This document shows, piece by piece, positions 32,293 to 44,560 of a DNA stretch of 64,000 nt. The position numbers and the translations under genes were made by a program. The notes beneath the pieces are model-generated. The model searched no databases. It was not told the DNA's origin and worked only from the letters and a program-made list of their open reading frames with translations. This DNA comes from Hymenopus coronatus (lineage: Eukaryota; Arthropoda; Insecta; Mantodea; Hymenopodidae): the NCBI GenBank assembly GCA_030762935.1, contig CM060895.1, forward strand, positions 30,990,501 to 31,054,500, in the 5' to 3' direction. The first letter of the stretch is position 1; each line of letters opens with the position of its first letter.

Positions 32293-33729
32293 GTAAGTAT
32301 ATTAATGAACTTTATACACATCAGAAATTAATAATGCACTACACACGCATGACTCATAAAGTCATCTACAAAATAAAGAGCAAAGTTTAATTTATACATA
32401 TCGTATTCTTCAACCAATTTAGTCACATTTTAAAAACCAATCAAAGTAAGAGGTTATTCCTGTCTATAATAGAATAGAAGCAGAATGAATCCTACACTTA
32501 AACATCATTACTGCAACAATTATGTTGCAGATATTTCAAAAGCCTCAGTGTCAGTGTCTTTGGTTAGATATATATAGATTGTTATTTGAAAATTTATTGG
32601 TCCTTTCTATTTTTTCTCTATTTGGAATGTTTTCCTATGGTTAATTCCATTAAGATTTGGAATACTTTCATTATTTTTATTTTGTTTTCTATGCTCTTTT
32701 CTTCCTAAAGATGATGTATTATTGAAAGGGACTTTTGAAAATAGACCCTTTTTTAAAAATGTCGTGAATTGAAATGCAGAACGTGGTGATTTTACTTTAA
32801 ACTCATATCTGAATATACTTAAAGATTAGTAAAAGAGTGCATTTCATTACAAAGTAATCATTAAAGAAAATAAAAAAAGGTTAGGTTACAAAACTTGAAA
32901 AACAATTTATATTTTACTTAAAGGAATTATTTTGGGCACAGTAATTTGACAAATAGCCAATAACAGCACTCAACAACACAAGTAGATTTGTTTCAGTTAC
33001 ACTCTTTGATGATATTTATTTTGTATGTATACCTATTGAATATATGTTTCATCAGATCCCACTTGTGACATTTAATATAATTTAATATTAATGAATATTG
33101 TGACTATGATACAAGAAATAAATGTGACTTACAAAGTGAGTATTGTAGACCAGATATCCATAAAAGTAACATACTCAATGTAGGAACAAAACTGTGCTCT
33201 AAATTACTGGTCCCAGTTAAGCAGATCAACAAATAAAACAGATTTATAAGTAAAGTAATTCTTCATACTGCAACATTTCTTTTATTCAGTCAGTGAATAT
33301 GTGTTAGGGCATTTGTTTTGGACATTGTTCATATTTATATGATAGTTTAATTTATACATTGCTTTGATATTATACTGGGTCTTAAGATTTATTCGGCCTT
33401 TAGCACCAATGGGTTTAAATGCATGACATCATTATTTCAGTGAGCCCCTTGTCTCAAAGGAGAGGTGTGGAATTTAACCTTGGACTGATGCATTGCCAGC
33501 TTTGTAAACAGGTTGATACACTGAGCATTGCACAACTGTTTTTCATGGCACATTTTGTGCATTTTTTGCATGCGATATGGAAGTCACCACCGATCACAGA
33601 ATTTACATGGTTGAATGCTATTTTCGAACTGGAAGAATACATTACCAACAGCATAATGCTGCATTTGTGAGCTTACCAGATGTTCCAAATGTAAATATTG
33701 GAGAAGTATGATACAAATTCCATTTCACT
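32293..33729 (+). other. Downstream of last recognised Rilpl exon, unassigned
   Basis: The donor GTAAGT at 32293 begins another intron. No terminal exon is recognisable. The + frame 33419-33670 has no domain. Confidence 0.45.
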
Positions 33730-33741
33730 AAGGTGACTTTG

Positions 33742-33996
33742 TTTTTTGTTTTTTTTTTTGGTAGTGTTTAACGCCCGCTTTAACTACTAATGGCACCGCA
33801 GGCGGTGACACTGATGATACATGAATGATGATGGAGCACCGGTGGAATGCGATGGCGGGGGAAACCGGAGTACCCGGAGAAAACCCGCCCCAGCGCCGTT
33901 TTGTCCACCACAAATCTCACATGCGGTCGCTTGGGATCGAACCCCGGCCGTCTAGGTGAGAGTCGAGTGGTCTAACCACTCGGCCACGGCGCGGCC
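33742..33996 (-). repeat. tRNA-derived SINE with perfect 12-bp target duplication
   Basis: Minus orientation. The tRNA-like head (GTGGCCGAGTGGTTAGACC, B box GGGGTTCGATCCC) is followed by a body with CGGGTACTCCGGTTTCC and a 3' end GGGCGTTAAACACTACC, then a poly-A tail (poly-T at 33742-33760). The flanks are AAGGTGACTTTG at 33730-33741 and 33997-34008, a perfect target-site duplication. This copy is the least decayed element in the window and GC-rich against its surroundings. The Leu/Ser-type A box (TGGCCGAGTGG) suggests the tRNA source. Confidence 0.92.
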
Positions 33997-34008
33997 AAGG
34001 TGACTTTG

Positions 34009-34649
34009 AAACTTGACATTCACCCCTTCTACTACTCATTATCTAGTCCTCTGCAAGAGGCAATGTGTGATAGACTTGCTGCCTAGTATTGATGTCATGC
34101 ATGGATAAACGGCTGGTTGCAAAGGCTGAATGAATCTGAAGACCCTCTATAATCCATCAATCCCACCTGTGCAGAATTACTTTGGGCCTTATCTAACACA
34201 CTTTAAAAATTCCTCTAAAGTTGGCAATATTATCTTGTGAATACTTATACATGCGCATGCCACTAATGTTTTGTTGTAAATGGAATGGCTCATAACCTGA
34301 TTTTATGGGAATATCAAAAAATTAACTTTATTGCTGATGCAAAAACAACACATGATTAAAATGCTATATCCACATTGCATTTGTGTTATACACACAGGTT
34401 CATTCTAATTAAGTTTTCTATGTACAATAAAGTATCTGAATGGAGATAATGCTTGTTATTGCATGTTTCTTAGTGGTAAACTGTTTTCTTCCTGATATTT
34501 TGCACATAGCACATGGACATCTGCCACCATGCTTTACAGCGAGGTGTATAAAATGTATGGTAGCATAGGCACCTGAGCTATGTTATGTATTCATATAATT
34601 TTTAATGGTTTAGTGTTCTCATCAGTTAGATCTTTTCAAACAGAAGTGT
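34009..34649. other. Unassigned
   Basis: No gene or element is recognised. Confidence 0.45.
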
Positions 34650-35020
34650 CAGCATGTGACTTGCAAATCCAGGCAGTCCTCATCTTGGCATCACTTGATT
34701 CGTTAGAGCTATTATTGCACCCAACCAGCTTCGCTTTTCTCCTCTTCTGAGCAAGTTAACTTAAAATAAGAATTATTAGCACTGAATTTGCAATGAATGG
34801 ACATTATTTTACTGCCTGGTTGTGTTCGTTTAAATGTCATTTTTGCATAACATGCAGAAGTCTGTGAAATTCCTTAGCTATTCACAAATAAGAGGCGGAA
34901 ATTCTACTTAAACATATTTAAAGCTGCATTGATTGACATCTCTACATGCTATAGACAGCTAATGATGATTTTGGACAGCATTAGGTAAATCCAATGATGG
35001 CTGCTCAGTTGGTAGAGAAG
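34650..35020 (+). repeat. Dispersed repeat, second copy at 51345-51717
   Basis: Shared words in order with 51345-51717 are GCATCACTTGA/TCATCACTTGA, AGCTATTATTGCACCCA/AGCCATTGTTGCACCCA, TATTCACA, AGCATTAGGTARATCCAAT and CTCAGTTGGTA. Its right end runs into GCTCAGTTGGTAGAG, a tRNA A-box-like word. No coding capacity is visible. Confidence 0.6.
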
Positions 35021-35304
35021 ATTATTAGTTTATGGAGGCATGTGGTTATAACAGTATCCCACCTGGAAGGATATAAATTCAAATTATATATCTTGTTTAA
35101 ATCTATCATTTATGCTTCTGATCAATCAATGAATATATTTATTTATTTATGCTAAGCTGTATACAGGTGAATATGACCGGTGTTCGGCCCTGGCTCTTTA
35201 CTGGTCATACTCATATTTTACAATAGTTTTTTAATTCTAGTTTATTACACCATTTTATCTCTATTTACTGCCCATACCCATTTATTTTTCACTTTGCATA
35301 AGAA

Positions 35305-35829
35305 TTATCCAATCTTCTTACTGTCTTTTTGAAACATTTCAACTACTGCTACATTTCTATCTATTTTAAATAATTTCTTTTTAATATATTCTATTCTCCA
35401 AACTTCAGTCCCTTTACATTTAAATAAAATATGTTCCATATTTTTATTTCCACCACATATAGGACATTGGTTTTGTGGAATACCCGTGCTTAAACCTTTT
35501 AACCTCCATACTCTTACTTTCAGCCATGTAATACCTTCTCGCTCCTCTTTATTTGTCACATCTATATACTTTTCCCTTCCCCATGAGTCTTTCATTCGTA
35601 TATAAAAAGCTAAAGATCTCTCTTCATCTATCTCACTAAATATTTTTTGTATTTCTATATCCTCAAATCTTTTCCTTGCCAACTTCCAGAAATTATTCAC
35701 ATTATTTTCTCTTCTTCTCCACATTTCCCCTAATCCACTAATTTCCAAGTTATATCTGAGACAGTCTACCCATCCCTTGTTCTTTAAACTTTTCTCTTGA
35801 TATACTAAATACTGTTTTAACAAATTCAT
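35305..35829 (-). pseudogene. Non-LTR C-terminal domain with CCHC finger
   Basis: A 174-codon minus frame, the longest open frame in the window. It contains WRRRENNVNNFWKLARKRFE, EERSLAFYIRMKDSWGREK and QNQCPICGGNKNMEHILFKC (C-x2-C-x7-H-x4-C), the nucleic-acid-binding finger at the C-terminus of many non-LTR ORF2 proteins. It is preceded by stops, so it is a remnant and not a separate gene. Confidence 0.85.
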
Positions 35830-36172
35830 TTCAATATTTTATACCAACATTTCAATGCCCTTTCTATAATTCCCTTGCTTGCCACTCTACCCAGCTCTAT
35901 TTGTGCTACCTACCTAACAGTTGCATTTGGTAACCCAAGCATTTCTTTGCAAAATTTCCTATGTACCTCATCTATAACTTCCCTTCCTCCTTCCAATTCC
36001 CGTACTTCTATCCCTTATAGCATTTTTGCCTCAACTACCATATTGTACACTTTTTCTAACCATCTAATATTTATGTTAGGTACTTTGTATTTGCAACTTC
36101 TAATAGCTGATAAAGCTCCTTTTCCTTTTGTCAGTGCAAATTTCTTTTGTTTTTCCCAATTGCCACCACTGT

Positions 36173-37071
36173 CTATTTTACTTTTAAACCCCCTTCTTTA
36201 CAGTAATTATTTAATGCTTGCAAGGATTGTTTTAAGCCATTCACTGTAATTGCACCTACAACTAGATCATCTGCAAAAAGTAGTCCTAGAATCTGAATAT
36301 TATTAATTATTGGCAAATTTCCCTTATATATAATATAGAGATTAAATAGGACTGGACTTAACTCACATTCTTGTCTAAGACCTTTCTCTTGTTGGAGTTC
36401 TCTTGTTACAACCCTTTCCTCCACTCTTATACAAAAAGTATTCTCCTTATATAATGCTCTAAGGGTGTGCACCATTTGTTTACTCCTTTAGTCAACAACT
36501 TATGCCACAACAATTGCAGCTCTATCAGATTGTATACTTTCTCTAAATCCGCAAAAGCCATGTATAACTTTGCTCTCTTGTCTTTCAAGTATTTATCTAC
36601 CAATGTTTTTATAATAAATAAATTATCAACTGTTCTCCTCCCTATTCTTAAGCCCATCTGAAATTCCAAGAGAATATTATATTCTTCCACCCATCCTACT
36701 TGCAATAATACCAATAAAAAAATTGTCTTACTTTTGATACTAATGCAATACTTCTATAGTTATTTGGTTTGTCAACGCCACCCTTGCCTTTGTATACTGG
36801 ATGTATGATTGCTTTCCTCCGCTTTTCTGGTATATAACCCTTCTTTTTAATTGTGTTAAATAAGTCTACTAGAACCTTAACTCTATTTATTTCTGCACCA
36901 TTCCTTAAGGAACTCTGTCAGGATTCCATCTATTCCAGTTGCTCTATTTCTCTTCATTAATCTCACCTGCTGAATTATTTCTTCACTTCTTATTACATCA
37001 CCGAGTATATCTACACAGTTATTACCTATTTCCCAATTTCCTATGTCATTCTTACTCTTTTTTCCCCACAT
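36173..37071 (-). pseudogene. Reverse transcriptase domain of the 35-37 kb non-LTR relic
   Basis: Motifs in order on the minus strand: RNRATGIDGILTEFLK (fingers), a frame-broken IYKGKG-like block, FQMGLRIGRRTVDNLFIIK, MAFADLEKVYN (motif A, catalytic Asp kept), GLRQECELSPVLFNLYI (motif B, degraded from RQGDPLSP) and LGLLFADDLVV (motif C, both aspartates kept). At least two frame changes separate the blocks, so it cannot be translated as one protein. Confidence 0.85.
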
Positions 37072-37500
37072 ACAATTTTTTAAAATATTCCATCCATTCT
37101 CCTGGTTGTATACTGGGTTTTGTTACATATTTATTATACATTGATTTCATAACCTTCCATACAACATTTGCATTATTTTCTTTTAGGACCTGTATCAAAT
37201 TACTTTCATGTTTTTTCATCCAGCTTATTTTCTTTTGTTCCAGTAATAAATTATATAAATCCCTCCCTTGCATATACTCTTTCTTTAATTCTATGTATCC
37301 TAATTCCCTCCACTTTATGAGCAACTGTTTGACTTGTCTTTTAGTTATTCTACATTCTTCATCAAACCAGCCCTCATCTCTTTTATAAACCTTTTTTCTC
37401 ATTTTCATTTCCCCCCCCAGCCCTTACCATAATGATATTTAAAATATTCATAACACTATCAATTTCTTGTTCTTTTATCATAAAACTTATTCCACATTGA

Positions 37501-40500
37501 CATATCTGGCCATGATTAGAATTTAGATGAATATATGATTAAATGTATTTTAGGGAATGTAATTTAATTGTTTTGATACTTTTTTTTAGTTCATTTTTAG
37601 AGTATGTTTTAATTTCTGTGGTCATTTGGGGGCTTTGACTAGAGAAACACTAATGGTGTTATTGCTTGCTGAAATGTAGAGTTTTGTAACATAGGTTTTA
37701 TAAGCTTTTAGTTATTAAAACACTTCTTAATATCCTTTAACCTGTTGGTCATATTGACGACAAAACACATTCATATTCTTCCATATTCATATGTCCAGAC
37801 CTCTAGTATGGGATAGGGAATGATTCTGGTTAAAGAAAAGTTCCCTGCCCCAACTGGGAATCAAACCGGGTCCTCTGGATTGAGAAGCTGGCCATTTACA
37901 TAGGCAATCTAATTTTGTATTACGTTGTCTTTAATTCCTGTACAATTTGCTGCATATGATACCTTTTGTCTGTTCTTATTAATATTTTATTTAAATTATA
38001 TATTTTATTTAAATTATCAATAATTAGACATTTTGTTTCTGCTTTATATTCAAATGTATAAAATACTTTTTATAAAGTACCAAATATTATTTCATTTAAA
38101 AGTTTCATTCTATATTTATTTATTTTACTGATAAAGCATGAAACTGTAAAGAATTTCAAACAGCACAGTTTACTATGATGTAGTCACAAAGCTAAAGGTG
38201 GTGTTTTGAGCTGGTATATTACAGCACTCCTAGCAGAATGGTTTTTACCAACCAACAGCTGTGTTAATATTTTGCTTGAGAGAAAGAGTCACATTATGTG
38301 AAATGTTAATTAAGAATAATTATATGGATTAAGGAGGAAGCATTTTTACTGTGATAAATTGTACTAGCAATAAGAAAAAGAGTCAGATTTATCCTTCTGA
38401 CCTCTGAAAGATCCAGTAAGTAGAGTTCATATGACATTCTATGTACATGAAATTTAAAAACATAATTATTAATGGCCTATTTGTGGTTGACACATTGTGG
38501 CTCACAGTTATTAAATGCATTACTCTTAGGCAGCTGAAAGTTATGATTGTTGCTATTATTTCTCATGCCTTTATGTTTATGGTAGAATTTATTACGTTTC
38601 ATTGAAATAATAAATTAAAATGCTCTATAATGTTTAAACAATGGGAAGAAGGTGCTTTATTGCTCCTAAAGAACATAATTAAAGTGTATTTTAATATCTG
38701 CTGAGATGATCCTAATAGCTAAACACTAGGAGCACTAGTTCAAACTGATGCATTTTCTTAGCATATGGAGGTTTGTGACAGTGTGTAATAGCTTGTGTTT
38801 GAGCATGGACCTTACAGACAACTTTGACTGGCAGTACATTCTAAGAAACTTACTGTTTCTCATACTCCATTCAGGTGCTCCAACAAGCTTCTGACTCTGT
38901 TAGAAGCAGTACATAACAAATGGCACATGACCAATAAATTAAAATGCTTTAATAATTAAATTAGCATAAATTGTTTATTATTTTAAGTATTGCTTAGTAT
39001 AATCTATTTTTTTTTTTTTTTAAATTTGTGTATTCAACCACTAAAGAATTTATGCAACAACATTAGCTTATTGCTTTTATGGTTACAAGTATTAATTTAG
39101 TTAATTATTATCAAGATGTTCTCATTTATGGATGTTATTAGAAATTATTATTTATATTTTGTTTTGTATTTTGTGGGAACATTAATAAACAAAAGTTCAT
39201 TGCACAGTCCCAGACTTATTACATGAACTGATCAGAGATCATGTATTGTACTAAGCATATGAATAATAAATGCCAAAACTATTCTGTGTGAATTATTAGG
39301 TTTAGTCCATTAGTCAGTAATTGGTTCCTATATGGATCATGGTCTAATTTGTGTGCACCATCTGTTGGTGGCCAGCCACTAATTCTGAAAGCTTCTGATT
39401 AAATTTGTTGGATTGGCTAGTTGTAGTACATGGATTGCGAAAGAATTTTTTGGATGAATTGCCAATCAGATTTCTTTTCAGACTTGGATAATCATACCAA
39501 TTTGTCATTGAACAAAAATATTTATACAACAAATAGCAAATTTTCTGGAGAAGATGATTGTAAAAACCTGCCTAATACAAAAGCTGCCCTTCTGAAGAAA
39601 ATAGGAACACCTGGCACGTAGTTAGACATCTTGATACTACGTTGATATCTCATGTTATACATCAAGCTAAAAAACTGTGGAGACTCAAACTAACATGAAG
39701 TTTGTGGAATTTGTGAATTGATACATATAGTTTAAAAAAATGTTAATATTTCATGTTTTAAAATATTTTGAAATTTTAATTCCCCCTCTAATGGATTCTG
39801 AATTTCCTAATATGCAGAGATATTAGAAAAAGAAAATGGACATTGCTAGTTACTGCTAATAAATTTGCATCTTTGTATTTTGTTTGTTTGTTTATTTTTG
39901 TGATATTTTTAAGGGCTCATTCAGATTAAAATTAAACATTAACATAACAGCATAAAGCATAGGCAAATACTTAACATGATATGCTGGCATTTGCAAGGAC
40001 GAATGGAAATATAAACCGGCACTACAAGAGAGCATGAAACATCTGAGCTAAATGGTGGCCTGAAAAGTTACCACTAACAGTAGTACACTCTACAAAAGAG
40101 GATATATACACGTATCAAAATGAACAACGGCTACCTATGCAGTTACAGGACATTAAATTCTCAAAAAATAACTATTACTATTCAAAATTGTTTTTGTGAT
40201 TTTTGTAGACATCCCTGTGATCTCGTACAGAAAGGTAGGTAGTGAGGCAACATATGGTGGCGAAAAATTTGATGTGACACGGCACAATAAGCATTTAATG
40301 ATTGACTAGCTCCTTGTAGTAGGCATAAACTTGAAATCTTGGACCCTGTAAGCTTCTAAATTAACATTTAATTCCATGTTTACATGATTCAATGTAAATG
40401 TTTACATTACAATGCATATCATCTAGTTTGTAACTTTGTTATGCCGAAGCTTAATTTTCATTGTGAATGGGGCCTAAATCTCAAATTTAAATTTTATATA

Positions 40501-41899
40501 CAAAAATTTTTGCCATTTTTATTAGTCTTGGTCAGTTTTTTAGTCTGTATTTAGGGTGACATTTCTGCTTGGTTTTGATCAAATGGCCCCATACTTAACA
40601 TCTTTAACAGGTACTGGAATGTTTTATAGTATATCACCATTTCTTTTCAGTAATCTCAAGTAAACCAAATTGTGAATTTCTTGAATTGTTGTATATTTTT
40701 ATTCAACTTAAAAAATGTCTACATTATTTTCCGCAGTATGTATTTTATGCTACATATTTACTTTATTACTGTGTTTGAGTTTATATCATTGAAGACTGAA
40801 AGCTTAGAATACGCCATTGCTGACAAAGTGAAAGCACTTTGTAAAGGATATTTATGAAATATATTATTTCATGAACAAGTGTTAATTGATAATTTGCACT
40901 TTGTACAGGTTTTTGTAATTGTCTTTCTTTTCTCCCTCTGTATATGTTGAAAATAGAAAACCGCTGCGTGAAATGAAAAGAAGTTTTGAATATTGTATAT
41001 ATTGGTACAAAATGATTTACTTCCAAGTACTGTGCCAATCCCATCATCAACTCAATATCTCAATAGCACATATGCAATCTGTTGCAAAATGCTATATACA
41101 TTCCTTTGTTGGAAGGATTTTAGTATGGCAGGATATATATATTTTTTTTTTTTTTTTTTTTTTTTGTTACTAACAATGGACACAACTGTCAGAGCAGTCT
41201 TCTTTTAGTCTCATTTGCTTCAGTTAAATTCCTTATTCCCACATGACTGTTTGTTTACTCTGATATGTATTTGTATGTTAGTTACATTGACCTGATATTT
41301 TCACCCACATTTTGAGAATACATACAATTTTGGATTATGCCATTTACATATGAAACTGCTGTTTATGTGTGTTTATCTTGTTTTACTTGCCATAGTTTGC
41401 TAGCTATGTTGAATGTTGACATCACTACTTTCTGTGAATGGAGGGTGGAACAAATATGTGTGCTGTACAATGGAGCCGCATGAACAATCAGCAGAGCTGT
41501 TGACAAATGCAAAACAAACATAATTGTATTAATACAAAAAGCATTCAATGAATAAGGTCAGCACATTGAAGTCCCCAGCATTTGTACCTTATTGCACAAA
41601 GTGTATGACAGTGAAATGATTAATAGAAAAAATCCTGAAGATAATTTATATAATAATTTATTATTTACTATCTGAAATACCCAATACTTGCTGATTTCTA
41701 AGGCCTTAAAAAGTTTGGCAATACATAATTTTCCAAATATTGTTCATATAATCATAAAGAAATTAAAGCAGTTACATTATTGTTGGTATTTCTTTCCCTT
41801 TCATTGCACCTATTTTCCAGTTTGTACTAAAAATCCTCCAGCAGTTTTTAGCTTCCTTCACCTTAAGAGTTAGTTTTTCATATACCACTCCCTAAAAGA
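37501..41899. other. Unassigned AT-rich interval
   Basis: No gene is recognised in 4.4 kb. A minus-strand tRNA-like fragment lies at 37905-37850 (CCCGGTTTGATTCCCAGTT). Poly-T tracts lie near 39008-39021 and at 41142-41165 (24 T). The + frame 39430-39621 (63 codons) has balanced composition but no domain. It could splice from the last Rilpl exon only through a very poor acceptor. Confidence 0.4.
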
Positions 41900-42279
41900 T
41901 TGAAGCCAGCACATGTATCCTTTTGTTATGGAGGAAATAGTTGTTTATGCTTTTTCCAGCAATTCTCCATTCTTATCTTCTCTTTGCCTTCATTTTAATT
42001 CTTTATGTGATTTGTGGTTCTTAATTTGTTTTATGTTTTGTCTTATTCTTTCTTTGCTATTGCCTTCAATTGCACCTTCAACTATAATTTTCAAAATACC
42101 TTGGGGTCTTAATACATACCCTATGAATTTTCTCTTTTTCTTATTTGAATCCAAATTTTTTTTTGCTTTTGCTCTCTTGTAAACTACTTCGTTAGTAATT
42201 TTATCAATCCAACTGTTCATTTAAGTAAATATGAGTAATGGAAAAAAGGAATTAAAGAATATAAAATAGTGCTTGATTA

Positions 42280-43154
42280 CACTTATTTAGGAATAAAAGT
42301 CTAATATGTTCCATTCATGTGACTTTCTCTACAGCTCTGCAATCAGTTATTGTTAAAAAGTTTATTCTTCTATTTACTTAATGCTAATCTAGAAAAAGAT
42401 GATGGAAAGCATCTTATTATTTGCTTCCTTGCAAGTAGAAGGGAAATAAGGGAGTACATTGGCTAAATTGATACTCAAATATTTTAAAAGCTGCTTGCTA
42501 TGTGATTGAACCTTTGTTTGTATTGACAGGAGTTGAAACATTCCTATATGAGAAAAGTATAAGTACTTAAAGGCTGAAACTAATACAAGTAATATCTCAA
42601 CAATGGGCAACTCCATGGAAAAAATGTGTATAATATAAATTGGGTGTTTTAACAAGCTCTACATTTCTTGTGTGGTACTTTTTTTCTATCTCTTACAGTT
42701 TACCAGTTATTCATAATTCCACAAAATTTATCCAGAATAAACATGTCTTCAGAGGATATTCCCAGAAAATTGAAGATACACATTTTGTCATATAAATATC
42801 TTAAATATAAGAGATTTAATCAAAATCTTTGGAGCCATTTTTGATAAAATCAACATTTTTGAAAAATATTCTGTGTAAAGGATAGTTGGGGGTGGGGGGA
42901 ATTTCTCGAAAATCTTTGTGTCAAATCCTTGGAAGATACCAAACTGAAATACCAAGTTTGGTATTTAACAGCCTTTTCATTTTTGAGCTATGCTGCCCAC
43001 AGACACACACATACAGACATTTTTCTATAAATGCTTTTTTGGATTCAGGGGGTGTCTCAAAACATGTATTTCCAGTGAAATCTCAGTATCTAATTTTTGG
43101 GTGCAATACCTTCTCTGTACACTATGTACGTAGTACATATAGAGAAAGTAAAAA
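42280..43154 (+). repeat. 875-bp dispersed repeat, copy 1
   Basis: Colinear with 58325-59169. Shared words include GACTTTCTCTACA, GTTGTTAAAAAG-like, TCTTCAGAGG-TATTCCCA, TCAAAATCTTTGTGTC, ATACCAAGTTT-GTATTT, CACACA-ACATACAGAC and GGTATC-AATTTTTGGGTG. It contains no protein frame. Its 3' wording resembles 60392-60462 as well. Confidence 0.8.
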
Positions 43155-44100
43155 TAGATGCAGGAGGTAAATGGGAGAAACAAAAGAAAATAGCATTAGC
43201 AAAACGAAAAGCAGCAATGATGGCAGTGAGAGGATGTTTATATAAAACACCAGAGGTGAAAGTGAACTGGTTGAGGCTAGGAGGCTATATGGTATTGAAA
43301 TATGAGGTCTCGAAAATGGATGGGAATTTGTAGATTTTGTCCACAGGATGAATTGTAAGAGCAACAGCAAATGAAGTAGCCGAAATTGAAATGGCTAGAA
43401 TGGCAAGAAATGGATTAGTTATGAAGAGGGCTTTAAAATATTGGTATAGGATCCTAAATTTAGAAGATGGTTGGCCCTTAGGGAAAGTACACAATAAAAG
43501 TGAGCTACAACATAATAGGCATATTTTAATTTTGCTTAAATATGTTTGAAATATCAAGAAACAAGTTTACAAAGTACAAGTTGGGTAAGCCATTTAAGAA
43601 ATAACTTAGAAAATAATTGTTTAAGCGATAATCCAAGCAAAAAAGAAACAAATTATAAAGAGTTTTGGAAGAGAGCAAGAAAAAGATTTGAAATTATAGA
43701 AATTCAAAAATTGTTTAGTCAGCTATCAGAGAAGAGATCACTTGTATTTTATATAGCCATAAAAATAGCTGGAAAAGAGAAAGATAAATAGGTAACTCTA
43801 GCCAGGAAGAAAGGAGGGGTATAGCATAGTTAAGAGCAGGAATATGGAGACTAAAAGGACAAAGAAATGGGCACCCACAAGGTGAATGTCCATTATGTGG
43901 GGAAAAGGAGGATGTTCAAATATAATTTTTATTGTAAGAAATCTGAGAAATAAAGAAAAGAAAATATATGGTTCAAAATGAATAAGAAATCCAATATAAA
44001 TAAAATTATAGATAAAAATTGTAGGATATTGGGAAAATGTTTAGAAAAAGTAAAAAATAAATGGTAATGGATTGTTAACAGAGAAGAACCATATTTCAAG
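43097..44100 (+). pseudogene. Non-LTR retrotransposon C-terminal relic
   Basis: The + frames read KIDAGGKWEKQKKIALAKRK (compare KIDSGGNWEKQKKFALTKGK on the minus strand near 36160), then ANEVAEIEMARMARNGL, WKRARKRFEIIEIQKLFSQL, EKRSLVFYIAIK and GECPLCGEKEDVQ, a truncated C-terminal finger. The order matches the 35-37 kb element. Stops and shifts abound. Confidence 0.8.
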
Positions 44101-44560
44101 AGCATTTAGTAGTGGTAATATATATGTTTTTTTTTTTTAACTTAAACTGGACTACCCACTGAAAAAATGACCTGGACCAAATTCTAGTAGTCAGTACAAC
44201 ATATGTATTGTACAATATATTTTGTATTTCTTAGTGCTTCAATACACTTAAGCTTAGTAATTTTATCGATCCAACTACAGCATTTTTCTGTAGCAGCATG
44301 TTTCAAATGCTTCTATTCTTCTTTCTGATTTCAGGATTAACCAAATTTGACATTCATCTAACATTATGCTCCATATGTATGATTTCAAAATATTCTTCCT
44401 AATTTCTAAACTAATATTATTGGATGCAAATAATTTATTTTTCTTATTGAAGGCAAGGTTAGTTACATATTCTATTAATATTTCTTTTTTAATTCTTCCT
44501 CGGGAGTTATTTAGCTACCTGGAACAATTTGCCAGTGTTTTAATATGGCCTGGATTTTGA

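Larger units (their letters stand above)
35130..37500 (-). mobile_element. 5'-truncated non-LTR retrotransposon relic
   Basis: Minus orientation, 2.4 kb. It covers the linker before RT (37408-37052: KVYKRDEGWFDEECRITKRQ), RT (37071-36173), the post-RT region (36180-35830: GGNWEKQKKFALTKGKGA) and a C-terminal zinc finger (35829-35305). The 3' end near 35130 is AT-rich with AAATAAATAAAT on the minus strand. The endonuclease domain is missing. Copies of the same lineage lie at 7620-8340 and 43140-44100 on the + strand. Confidence 0.88.
42215..44253 (+). mobile_element. 2.04-kb insertion with 23-bp target duplication
   Basis: It is flanked by TTAGTAATTTTATC-A/G-ATCCAACT at 42192-42214 and 44254-44276 (22 of 23 identical). 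The left part (42280-43154) is a dispersed repeat also present at 58325-59169. The right part (43155-44100) is a non-LTR tail of the 35-37 kb lineage. It is therefore a composite, or the repeat is itself the end of a longer element. Confidence 0.75.
41900..44560 (-). mobile_element. Endonuclease-RT relic split by a later insertion
   Basis: Minus-strand pieces 44560-44277 and 42191-41900 are consecutive parts of one arthropod-type retrotransposon tail. The first reads LAFNKKNKLFASNNISLEIR, KSYIWSIMLDECQIW and RRIEAFETCCYRKMLQ. The second reads SWIDKITNEVVYKRAK and KKRKFIGYVLRPQGILKIIV. Both match the pattern (LRKRLxKxYVWSxxLYGCETW, LEAFEMWCWRRM, WxDxxxNExVL, GHxLRxxGLLxTxxEG). The break falls at the duplicated target site of the insertion 42215-44253. 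One base is lost at the joint, so it was already out of frame. Confidence 0.75.

Noticed and set aside
33419..33670. 83-codon + frame
   Set aside because: No domain. The minus strand has a weak tRNA-like B box here, so it is more likely repeat-derived.
33930..33996. Functional tRNA gene on the minus strand
   Set aside because: It is the head of a SINE with poly-A tail and target-site duplication. No acceptor stem is closed after the B box.
35875..36249. 124-codon + frame
   Set aside because: Antisense shadow of the non-LTR post-RT region.
36939..37388. 149-codon + frame
   Set aside because: Antisense shadow of the minus-strand non-LTR frames, with no domain of its own.
39430..39621. 63-codon + frame as a terminal Rilpl exon
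   Set aside because: The phase fits only through a poor acceptor (GCGAAAG) without a pyrimidine tract, and the peptide does not resemble RILP-family tails.
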